A stretch of DNA of 64,000 nt. Origin: Cyclobacteriaceae bacterium (lineage in GTDB: Bacteria; Bacteroidota; Bacteroidia; Cytophagales; Cyclobacteriaceae). A program made the position numbers and the translations under genes. Location: positions 62,001 to 126,000 of the forward strand of contig JAHCHY010000012.1 in the NCBI GenBank assembly GCA_026129485.1, given 5' to 3'. Each line of letters begins with the position of its first letter. The stretch's first letter is position 1. A model generated the notes under the pieces. That model had not been told where the DNA came from. It made no database searches and saw nothing but the letters and a program-made list of their open reading frames with translations. Below, in pieces: positions 42,995 through 49,521 of this stretch.

Positions 42995-44281
42995 ATGTTT
43001 AAATCAAAATTCTGGGCGCTGCTGCCCCTCTTTACCTTCATCGTTTTATACCTCGCTACCTCGCTGGTGTTGAATGATTTCTATAAGATGCCGGTAATTG
43101 TGGCATTCCTGGTGGCAGCGTTGGTTGGTTTTGGGTTATATCCCCGCATTTCGTTTCATCAGAAAACAGAAGAGTTTTCGAAAGGTGCGGGTGACCCGGG
43201 TATCATGCTTATGATTTTGATTTTTATCCTGGCAGGTGCATTTGCCGGGTTAACCAAGAGTATCGGGGCAGTGGATTCAACGATCAATTTTGGCCTGGCC
43301 TATTTATCGCCCCGGTTTTTGATTGCCGGGTTATTTCTTACCGCGTGCTTTATTTCGCTTTCACTTGGTACATCGGTAGGCACGGTAGTAGCGCTTTCGC
43401 CTATTGCGGTGGGCATGAGTGAGTCGATACCCGGTTCATTAGCGGTATCGCTGGGTGCAGTGGTGGGTGGCGCCATGTTTGGCGATAATCTTTCGATGAT
43501 ATCGGATACCACTATTGCAGCCACACGCACGCAAGGCGTGGAAATGCTTGATAAGTTTAAGGTAAATTTCTGGATAGCATTGCCTGCGGCTTTGATCACG
43601 TTTGCGATCTATTCCTTTGCATCTCCTTTTCAAACCTCGGTACCGGGCGAGCATGCTTATTCTTTTTTATTGATTGTGCCTTACGTATTTGTGCTGGCTG
43701 CCGCGTTGCTGGGCTTACATGTAATCTGGGTATTGATTTCAGGCATCGTGCTGTCATTGGCTATCGGCTTATGGCAGGGCAATGCTGATATTTGGAATCT
43801 GGTGCAATCGATCAACAGCGGCATGGCCTCCATGTTCGAGCTGAGCGTACTCTGCTTGATTATTGGTGGTGTGGTTGGTCTTATCTGCTATTACGGTGGC
43901 ATCGATTACATTCTTACTCATGTATCACGTAAAGTAAAGGGAGTACGCAGCGGTGAATTAGGAATAGCTGCGCTTACAGCGTTGGTAAATGCTACACTGG
44001 CTAACAACACCATTACTATTTTGATAGTAGGCCCATTAGCCAAAAGCATTGCCGATAAAAACGGAATTGACCTTCGGAGAAGCGCCAGTATTCTGGATAC
44101 GATCTCCTGTTTTGTGCAGGGCCTGTTGCCTTACGGAGCACAAATACTGGCTGCACTGGCCATAGCCAACCAGAAAATTACACCGTTGCAACTGATGAGT
44201 AATTTATACTACCCGTATTTGCTGGGTGCAAGTACCCTTGTTTTTATTCTCTTCCATAGAAAAGTTAGAGCAGTTTCCTGA
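42995..44281 (+). CDS. NhaC-family transporter, MetT-like candidate
   Basis: The 428-residue protein has about 11 hydrophobic segments and the NhaC signatures LSLGTSVGTVVALSPIAVGM and GGAMFGDNLSMISDTTIAAT, then NATLANNTITILIVGPLAKS. The family was named for Na+/H+ exchange, but S-box-controlled members have been proposed as methionine transporters (MetT). It begins 19 bases after the riboswitch-controlled metB/C gene, so methionine or precursor uptake is the best guess. Transport specificity is not shown by sequence. Confidence 0.87.
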   Translation: MFKSKFWALLPLFTFIVLYLATSLVLNDFYKMPVIVAFLVAALVGFGLYPRISFHQKTEEFSKGAGDPGIMLMILIFILAGAFAGLTKSIGAVDSTINFGLAYLSPRFLIAGLFLTACFISLSLGTSVGTVVALSPIAVGMSESIPGSLAVSLGAVVGGAMFGDNLSMISDTTIAATRTQGVEMLDKFKVNFWIALPAALITFAIYSFASPFQTSVPGEHAYSFLLIVPYVFVLAAALLGLHVIWVLISGIVLSLAIGLWQGNADIWNLVQSINSGMASMFELSVLCLIIGGVVGLICYYGGIDYILTHVSRKVKGVRSGELGIAALTALVNATLANNTITILIVGPLAKSIADKNGIDLRRSASILDTISCFVQGLLPYGAQILAALAIANQKITPLQLMSNLYYPYLLGASTLVFILFHRKVRAVS

Positions 44282-44290
44282 GTGTGTGCG

Positions 44291-44430
44291 TTACGATTCT
44301 GCTTTTATACCCAACGTTAACAAAGCGCCAACCGGTAGCTGTACCCCGATCAGCATAACCGGAAAATCATAGCTGCCTGACCCCGGAAAGACCGAACCCG
44401 GCAAGGGTACCAATCTTCGGCCTCACAGTG
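44291..44430 (-). pseudogene. Possible C-terminal fragment of a membrane protein
   Basis: On the minus strand an open stretch of about 45 codons reads LVPLPGSVFPGSGSYDFPVM then LIGVQLPVGALLTLGIKAES before TAA at 44291-44293. It looks like the tail of a hydrophobic protein but has no start, and no parent gene is visible. The remainder of 44282-44460 shows nothing recognisable. It could equally be chance. Confidence 0.25.
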
Positions 44431-44462
44431 CTCCGCAGTTTTTTTGAAAAAAACAGGCACGT

Positions 44463-44493
44463 ATTGGATATTTGGCATCGGCTATTAAATTTG
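44463..44493 (+). promoter_or_regulatory. Promoter of the tRNA-Gly / GIY-YIG unit
   Basis: ATTG (44463-44466), 19 bases, TAAATTTG (44486-44493) fits the Bacteroidota consensus with one mismatch in the -33 box. It lies 16 bases before the truncated tRNA copy. No separate promoter is seen before the intact tRNA, so truncated copy, nuclease gene and intact tRNA-Gly are probably one transcript. Confidence 0.65.
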
Positions 44494-44504
44494 CAGTCCC
44501 ATTT

Positions 44505-44535
44505 AATAAGCGGGAGTAGCTCAGTTGGTAGAGCA
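44505..44535 (+). repeat. 31-bp direct repeat, left copy (partner 44817-44847)
   Basis: AATAA followed by the first 26 bases of the tRNA is repeated exactly at 44817-44847, 312 bases downstream. In the right copy AATAA includes the stop codon of the GIY-YIG gene. The repeats bracket the nuclease gene and mark the unit length of the inserted element. Confidence 0.85.
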
Positions 44536-44566
44536 TCCCGATGGCCATCGGGAGGGTCGCAAGTTC
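44510..44566 (+). pseudogene. Truncated tRNA-Gly copy with replaced anticodon arm
   Basis: Bases 44510-44535 equal the first 26 of the intact tRNA-Gly. The anticodon arm is replaced by the palindrome TCCCGATGGCCATCGGGA (44536-44553); the variable and T-arm start GGGTCGCAAGTTC then matches the intact gene except one base. The T-arm 3' strand and the acceptor 3' strand are missing, so it cannot form a normal tRNA. The loop still contains GCC, the Gly anticodon. Confidence 0.85.
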
Positions 44567-44578
44567 ATTGAAGGTAAT

Positions 44579-44821
44579 ATGTTTGTTACTTACATATTAT
44601 ATTCAGAATCCGGAGATCGCTATTATATAGGACATTCGGAGAATCTGGAAGCAAGGTTGAATGACCATAACGATGGCAGGGTAAAGTCAACAAAAGGCTA
44701 TAAGCCTTGGAAAGTTGTATATTTCGAAGAATTTAGTACCAAACTTGAAGCCAATCGAAGAGAATTGGAAATCAAGAAAAAGAAGAGCAGAAAGTATATT
44801 GAGTTTCTGATCTTAAAATAA
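44579..44821 (+). CDS. GIY-YIG nuclease family protein inserted between tRNA copies
   Basis: The 80-residue protein starts at the ATG at 44579 (MFVTYILYSESGDRYYIGHS). It is a minimal GIY-YIG domain: YIL-x10-YYIG, the ARLNDHNDG helix with Arg, and a C-terminal helix TKLEANRRELEIKKKKSRKY. The frame stays open upstream to a TTG at 44525 inside the truncated tRNA (VEHPDGHREGRKFIEGN), so a tRNA-fused longer product is possible but less likely. GIY-YIG domains cut DNA, and some act as homing endonucleases. Its position between a mutilated and an intact tRNA-Gly, with its stop inside the direct repeat, suggests it drives the spread of this unit. Confidence 0.88.
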   Translation: MFVTYILYSESGDRYYIGHSENLEARLNDHNDGRVKSTKGYKPWKVVYFEEFSTKLEANRRELEIKKKKSRKYIEFLILK

Positions 44822-44895
<74 letters not shown>

Positions 44896-44897
44896 AA

Positions 44898-44929
44898 AAC
44901 CCCTCTCCGATAGAGAGGGGTTATTTTTT
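44898..44929 (+). terminator. Intrinsic terminator after tRNA-Gly
   Basis: AACCCCTCTC (44898-44907) and GAGAGGGGTT (44913-44922) form a perfect 10-bp stem with a 5-base loop, then ATTTTTT. It lies three bases after the tRNA. Confidence 0.9.
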
Positions 44930-44939
44930 AAAAAAGTCT

Positions 44940-45034
44940 GCCCGGGTGGTGGAATTGGTAGACACGTCCCGATAAAAATCGGGATGGATAGTAATAGTTT
45001 TACGGGTTCGTTCTTTATTTAGATTGAGTACCCC
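44940..45034 (+). pseudogene. Truncated tRNA-Leu copy with replaced anticodon arm
   Basis: The first 27 bases equal those of the intact tRNA-Leu. Then TCCCGATAAAAATCGGGA (44967-44984) stands where the intact gene has CAGGACTTAAAATCCTG, followed by TGGATAGTAATA and ACGGGTTCG of the variable and T arm. The T stem and acceptor 3' strand are lost. The loop still contains TAA, the Leu anticodon. Unlike the Gly case, no nuclease gene lies between this copy and the intact tRNA. Confidence 0.85.
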
Positions 45035-45049
45035 AAGCAATTGATAATT

Positions 45050-45135
45050 GCCCGGGTGGTGGAATTGGTAGACACGCAGGACTTAAAATCCTGTGGATAG
45101 TAATATCTGTACGGGTTCAAGTCCCGTCCTGGGTA
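45050..45135 (+). tRNA. tRNA-Leu (UAA)
   Basis: An 86-base class II tRNA: acceptor GCCCGGG with CCTGGGT (two G-T pairs), anticodon arm CAGGA-CTTAAAA-TCCTG, long variable arm, T arm ACGGG-TTCAAGT-CCCGT, discriminator A. It begins 15 bases after the visible end of the truncated copy. Confidence 0.95.
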
Positions 45136-45149
45136 CTTTAATCAACAGG

Positions 45150-45188
45150 AAGTCATCATCAGTCTTAGTATTGGTGATGACTTTTTTG
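45150..45188 (+). terminator. Intrinsic terminator after tRNA-Leu
   Basis: AAGTCATCA (45150-45158) pairs with TGATGACTT (45175-45183), followed by a run of T residues. It ends the tRNA transcript. Confidence 0.85.
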
Positions 45189-45260
45189 TTTGTCCTGTTT
45201 TACCTGAAAACAAGCGGTAAAATGGGGCCTTGATACACATTAGGTTCGCATTTCTATCAA

Positions 45261-45290
45261 AAAAGTTTGAACTTGGCTCTTCAAACTTTT
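45261..45290 (+). promoter_or_regulatory. Perfect 11-bp hairpin directly before a start codon
   Basis: AAAAGTTTGAA (45261-45271) and TTCAAACTTTT (45280-45290) are exact reverse complements with an 8-base loop, ending 4 bases before the ATG at 45295. It would cover the ribosome entry region if transcribed, or could be an operator. Confidence 0.55.
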
Positions 45291-45294
45291 CAAT

Positions 45295-45606
45295 ATGAAG
45301 AAGATCATAGTCATTTCGGTTTTCCTCTTTTTAGGCCTTTCAATCAAAGCCTTCAGCCAAACCGTTTACACATCGCCCAAAGGCGAAAAATATCATACAG
45401 CCGATTGCCGGCTTTCCGGTGAAGCAGCACCCGTAAAGCTGGCCGATGCCAAAAAAGCCGGTAAAGGTGCTTGTGATATTTGCAAGCCTAATGAATTAGG
45501 CAAAGCCAGGCTGAATCAGTGCACTGGCAAAACAAAAGAGGGCGCACGGTGCAAACGCATGACGGCCAATAAAGACAAAAAGTGCTACCAGCATCAGGGC
45601 AAATAA
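45295..45606 (+). CDS. Small secreted Cys-rich protein with DUF5763-like tail
   Basis: The 103-residue protein has a signal peptide ending near AFSQ (residue 22). Residues 23-65 carry YTSPKGEKYHTADCRLSGEA and GACDICKP, a Cys/His pattern resembling small metal-binding repeats near competence or nuclease proteins. The tail QCTGKTKEGARCKRM with CYQHQGK resembles the DUF5763 Cys pattern (CxGxTKxGxxCKR...CxxH). Metal binding is likely; function is unknown. Confidence 0.78.
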   Translation: MKKIIVISVFLFLGLSIKAFSQTVYTSPKGEKYHTADCRLSGEAAPVKLADAKKAGKGACDICKPNELGKARLNQCTGKTKEGARCKRMTANKDKKCYQHQGK

Positions 45607-45613
45607 TAACAAT

Positions 45614-46486
45614 ATGCAACGCTTACCCATCCATCCGCAAGGCCCAACTTTTTCGCGCATCGTTACCGGGGCGTGGAGGTGGAACACCGTTTCGCCTGAT
45701 ACCGTAGAGCGATTGATTCAGACATCGCTGGATGAAGGCATCAGCACATTCGATCATGCCGATATTTATGGCGATCACAGCAACGAAGAGGTATTTGGTA
45801 AAGTGTTGATAAAAAAACCGGCTTTACGTGATAAGATGGAGCTGGTTTCCAAATGCGGAATAAAATTTCCATCTGCAAAACGGCCCGGTGCCTGGATTAA
45901 GCATTACGATACATCCAAAGAGCATATTACCTGGTCGGCCGAAAATTCGTTGAAGATGTTGTGTACGGACAGGCTTGATCTGCTGCTGATTCACCGGCCC
46001 GATCCATTGCTCAATCCCCACGAAGTAGCGGAAGCATTTTCGCAATTAAAGCAACAAGGCAAGGTGTTGCACTTTGGGGTTTCTAATTTTACACAGCCGC
46101 AGTTTAGCCTGTTGCAAAAATTTTTGCCTATGCCGTTGGTTACCAACCAGGTTGAAATTTCGCTTTCACGGACTGAGTCGCTTTTTAATGGCGACCTCGA
46201 TCTGCTGATGGAACATAACGCTTCGGCTATGGCCTGGTCGCCATTGGGTGGAGGCAAGCTGGTAGCGGGTGAGCGTGAATTGTTTGGCAAGGCAACAAAA
46301 TACAATGCTACGTACAGCCAGCTTTCGCTGGCGTGGCTGCTCAAGCACCCGTCAAACATTTTTCCGGTTATCGGCACCACAAAGCCCGACCGTATTTCGG
46401 AAGCAGCAAAATCATTGGATATAAAGTTAGACCGGCAGGATTGGTTCGAAATGCTGCAATGGGCAACCGGTAAAGAAGTGGCATAA
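45614..46486 (+). CDS. Aldo/keto reductase
   Basis: The 290-residue protein is a TIM-barrel oxidoreductase of the aldo/keto reductase superfamily. The catalytic set is visible: Asp and Tyr in FDHADIYGDHSNEEVFG, Lys in LVSKCGIKF and His in LLLIHRPDPLL. NADPH-binding features FGVSNFTQPQ and FPVIGTTKPDRISEA follow. It resembles the YdhF group of cytoplasmic enzymes with unknown carbonyl substrates. It starts 7 bases after the small secreted protein. Confidence 0.93.
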   Translation: MQRLPIHPQGPTFSRIVTGAWRWNTVSPDTVERLIQTSLDEGISTFDHADIYGDHSNEEVFGKVLIKKPALRDKMELVSKCGIKFPSAKRPGAWIKHYDTSKEHITWSAENSLKMLCTDRLDLLLIHRPDPLLNPHEVAEAFSQLKQQGKVLHFGVSNFTQPQFSLLQKFLPMPLVTNQVEISLSRTESLFNGDLDLLMEHNASAMAWSPLGGGKLVAGERELFGKATKYNATYSQLSLAWLLKHPSNIFPVIGTTKPDRISEAAKSLDIKLDRQDWFEMLQWATGKEVA

Positions 46487-46504
46487 GCTTAAAACAAGTT
46501 GATT

Positions 46505-48865
46505 ATGAGAATCCTTACAGTAATTCTGGTTTTGGTTTGTTTGATCAGCAGCGCGCAGGAACCACAGGTTGACCTGGTGCGACTGGGTTACCTGAAAAAC
46601 GAAACTACTTCAGAGCAGGTAGGAATGGCTGCCTCACCCGATGGCAATCATGCAGCGTTTGCATTTAAAGATAAGACAGTAAGGATATTTGATGTAAGAG
46701 CCGGAAAGTTTGTAAAGCGGTTAACCATTCCGTTCACGGAAGTATTTGATATGCATTTAACCAACGATGGCAGGTTAATCGTGATGCAGTTGAAGGAAGT
46801 GCTGATCATGGATTGGAAGACGGAAAAAACCCTGATGAGCTTTTCTACCAACGGAAACATTACCAAATCGGCATTTTCTGCGCCTCATAATTTACTGGCA
46901 GCAGGCCAGCGCGAGGGCTGGGTAAACATCTATGATGTCCGGGCCTTGAAAGAGGTGAGCTCTTTTCAATACAAGAAACATCATGTAAGTGCGTTGGCCA
47001 TTCACCCTGACGGGAAAAGAATTGCAGTAGCCGTAATGCCTGTGCTTAAGGAAATGAATCCTATCCGGATGTACCAGGTTGCTACGGGCGAAGAAGTGGC
47101 ACAATCCAAAAAAGGATTTTACACGATGGCGGCTTTTAATGAAGGTGGCGACAGGCTGATGGTATCCAGCCTGAATGCATTGGCTACCAAAGCCAGCATT
47201 GAAGTGTTGGACGGCCGGCAGCTCACACCTGTTTCCAAAATTGACAGTAAGCTCTTAATGATCAATAACGTTATGCCCTATGGCGGGCGGGTGATAGGGG
47301 ATAAGCTGCTTGCTACTTCGGCTTCATTAATGTTTAATGTGTATGATGCTCAAAAGGGCGGAGTGATTTTTACGACAAAATCGGATGGGTTAAATATACC
47401 GCCCTTTTTTACTTTGGGAATAGGTAATGCGCATCCGTTCCCGTTGGGAAGCAGCGGTAAGTATTTAATCAATACGCTGGGCAACATCAACCAGGTGTAT
47501 GATGTTACAACCAATGCCATTGTAGGCTATTTCTATTGTGATAGTAATGAAGACTTTGCCGTGGTTTCGCGCGATGGCCGTGTGGAAGGAACTCCTGAGG
47601 CTATGCGTAAAGTGTACTGGACGGCCCGCGGATCGCTTGTAAAAACCCCTTTGGAAAGCACATTCGAAAGTGGCTTCACCCCACGCCTGCTTTCGCAGAT
47701 TGTAGATGAAGATGAGAAAACACAATTGGCGCAAGCCACTTTTGAAGTGGAGAAGGTGATTGATAAAGTTCCGGCATTACAACTGAAGTCAGTGAACGGA
47801 ACAGCATCAGCAACTAACGGAACAGCATCAGCCACGCAAAAGCAATCGAAGGTGGAAGTAACGGTTACACAAAACCCGCAGGAGATAACCGAAGTGAAGC
47901 TGTACCAGAATTCCAAGCTGGTAAAAGTTATTCCCGGCAGCGGAAAAAACCTGTATGCGTTTGATGTTTCGTTAACCAATTCGTTTGGTGAGCAGAATTA
48001 TTTTTATGCCACAGCCAGCAGTAAATCGGGTGTAGAGTCTGAAAAGGTAAAGTTCACCATCAATTATAAGGGAGCAACAGAGGCGAAACCAAAGCTGTAC
48101 CTGGTTACGATCGGGATAGACAAATACAAAAACCCCAAATACAACCTGAACTATGCGCAGGCCGATGCCGATGGTGTGGCCGGCATAATCAGCCAGAAAT
48201 CAAAATCGTTATTCCAGGAAGTGGTGCCATTTGCTATTCGTAATGACAAAGCTATTAAGGCCAACATTTTTGCAGCGCTTAACCAGGTAAAAACGAAAGC
48301 GCTGGAGCAGGATATGATTGTAGTGTATTATGCCGGGCATGGTGTAATGTCGGGCGGAGCGGAGAAGGAGTTTTACATTGTGCCGCACGATGTAACGCAA
48401 CTGTATGGCCGTGATGATATGCTGGCAGACAAAGGAATATCGGCCAGCGACCTGAAAAGTTTTGCATCGGCCATCAATGCGCAAAAGCAGGTGTTTATCC
48501 TGGATGCCTGCCAGTCGGCCGGGGCATTGGATGCACTGGAGGAACGCGCCCGTGGCGCTGCCGAAGAGAAAGCTATTGCACAATTAGCACGAAGCACGGG
48601 TACGTTCTGGATTACCTCGACCGGTGCCGAGCAGTTTGCTACCGAGTTCGCCAAGCTGGGTCATGGAATTTTTACATACGCCTTGCTGGAAGGGGTTGGC
48701 GGTGCGGCTGATGCGAACAAAGATCAGCGCCTGACCATTCGTGAATTAAGCACGTATATTGAAAACAAAGTACCGGAATTATCCGAGCAGTTGAAAGGTA
48801 CGGCACAATTCCCTTCGGCTTATTCGTTTGGCAACGATTTCCCGATTGCAGTTTTTGAGAAATAG
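46505..48865 (+). CDS. Secreted WD40-like and caspase-domain (peptidase C14) protein
   Basis: The protein has 786 residues from the ATG at 46505, with a signal peptide (MRILTVILVLVCLISSA). Residues about 30-370 are WD40/beta-propeller-like repeats (ASPDGNHAAFAFKDKTVRIF; AIHPDGKRIAVAV). A linker at about 431-445 contains a duplicated NGTASAT. An Ig-like region follows, then a caspase-fold domain from about 535: KLYLVTIGIDKYKNPKYNLN, His612 in VVYYAGHGV and Cys669 in FILDACQSAG form the dyad. Such bacterial proteases (orthocaspase/metacaspase type) cut after Arg or Lys. Export suggests a periplasmic or surface role, not cytoplasmic defence. It ends FPSAYSFGNDFPIAVFEK. Confidence 0.9.
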   Translation: MRILTVILVLVCLISSAQEPQVDLVRLGYLKNETTSEQVGMAASPDGNHAAFAFKDKTVRIFDVRAGKFVKRLTIPFTEVFDMHLTNDGRLIVMQLKEVLIMDWKTEKTLMSFSTNGNITKSAFSAPHNLLAAGQREGWVNIYDVRALKEVSSFQYKKHHVSALAIHPDGKRIAVAVMPVLKEMNPIRMYQVATGEEVAQSKKGFYTMAAFNEGGDRLMVSSLNALATKASIEVLDGRQLTPVSKIDSKLLMINNVMPYGGRVIGDKLLATSASLMFNVYDAQKGGVIFTTKSDGLNIPPFFTLGIGNAHPFPLGSSGKYLINTLGNINQVYDVTTNAIVGYFYCDSNEDFAVVSRDGRVEGTPEAMRKVYWTARGSLVKTPLESTFESGFTPRLLSQIVDEDEKTQLAQATFEVEKVIDKVPALQLKSVNGTASATNGTASATQKQSKVEVTVTQNPQEITEVKLYQNSKLVKVIPGSGKNLYAFDVSLTNSFGEQNYFYATASSKSGVESEKVKFTINYKGATEAKPKLYLVTIGIDKYKNPKYNLNYAQADADGVAGIISQKSKSLFQEVVPFAIRNDKAIKANIFAALNQVKTKALEQDMIVVYYAGHGVMSGGAEKEFYIVPHDVTQLYGRDDMLADKGISASDLKSFASAINAQKQVFILDACQSAGALDALEERARGAAEEKAIAQLARSTGTFWITSTGAEQFATEFAKLGHGIFTYALLEGVGGAADANKDQRLTIRELSTYIENKVPELSEQLKGTAQFPSAYSFGNDFPIAVFEK
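47795..47836 (+). repeat. 21-bp tandem duplication in the caspase linker
   Basis: AACGGAACAGCATCAGCAAC plus T (47795-47815) is followed by a near-identical unit (47816-47836). It encodes NGTASAT twice in a low-complexity linker and keeps the frame. Confidence 0.9.
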
Positions 48866-48921
48866 CCTGGATTGAAAGCTTGATCGTGTGTTTAACTTCC
48901 GGATTTACTACCTTTAAGGTG

Positions 48922-49464
48922 ATGAGAAAATATGAATATATCGAAAGCCCGCCCCGCACCATTATGGGGGTGTACAAAAGCTTGCCGGAGGGCACGTTGG
49001 CCGAGTTGATAGATAACATTATATATATGTCGCCATCACCTGTTTACAAACACCAAAGGGTTTTGCTTTCATTAGCAACGCAATTAAAGCGCAACATTGA
49101 AGATCAAAATCACGGAATTATTGCCATTGCCCCTTTCGATGTTTACTTAGACGAAACCAGCAATGCGGTGCAGCCTGATATAGTGGTGGTGCTGAATAAA
49201 AACCGCCAGATACTGGATGAAAACGGGCACATACACGGAGTACCCGATTTACTGATTGAAGTATTGTCGCCCGGAAACACCAGCCATGATACGGTTAGAA
49301 AAAAAGCGCTCTACGAAAAATTCGGTGTAAAAGAATACTGGATTGTTGATCCGGATACGAAAAGCACATCCGTATTTGCACTACAAAACAAAACCTATCA
49401 GCTTTATTTTGAGGGTTCGGGCAGCATCGAATCAAGGCTTCTGAAACAATCTTTCCAATTTTAA
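48922..49464 (+). CDS. Uma2 / DUF820 family nuclease-fold protein
   Basis: The protein has 180 residues from the ATG at 48922 (MRKYEYIESPPRTIMGVYKS). It is a restriction-endonuclease-fold protein: VQPDIVVVLNKN (catalytic Asp), PDLLIEVLSPGN (Glu) and RKKALYEKFGVKEYWIVDP. Uma2 genes are abundant in cyanobacteria and Bacteroidota with no proven function. TACCTTTA at 48909-48916, 5 bases before the ATG, may be a -7 box, which would make the message nearly leaderless. Confidence 0.9.
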   Translation: MRKYEYIESPPRTIMGVYKSLPEGTLAELIDNIIYMSPSPVYKHQRVLLSLATQLKRNIEDQNHGIIAIAPFDVYLDETSNAVQPDIVVVLNKNRQILDENGHIHGVPDLLIEVLSPGNTSHDTVRKKALYEKFGVKEYWIVDPDTKSTSVFALQNKTYQLYFEGSGSIESRLLKQSFQF

Positions 49465-49521
49465 AAACTCCGAAACCTTCCTTGCGGGATTTTTGTATCC
49501 TTGTAGTCCTGTTTTTGCAGC

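Noticed and set aside
44510-44566. Truncated tRNA-Gly as a functional, unusual tRNA
   Set aside because: It lacks the T-arm 3' strand and the acceptor 3' strand, so no cloverleaf can form.
46505-49464. Caspase and Uma2 genes as a defence island
   Set aside because: The caspase protein is exported, no sensor, NTPase or gasdermin partner is adjacent, and the neighbours are housekeeping genes.
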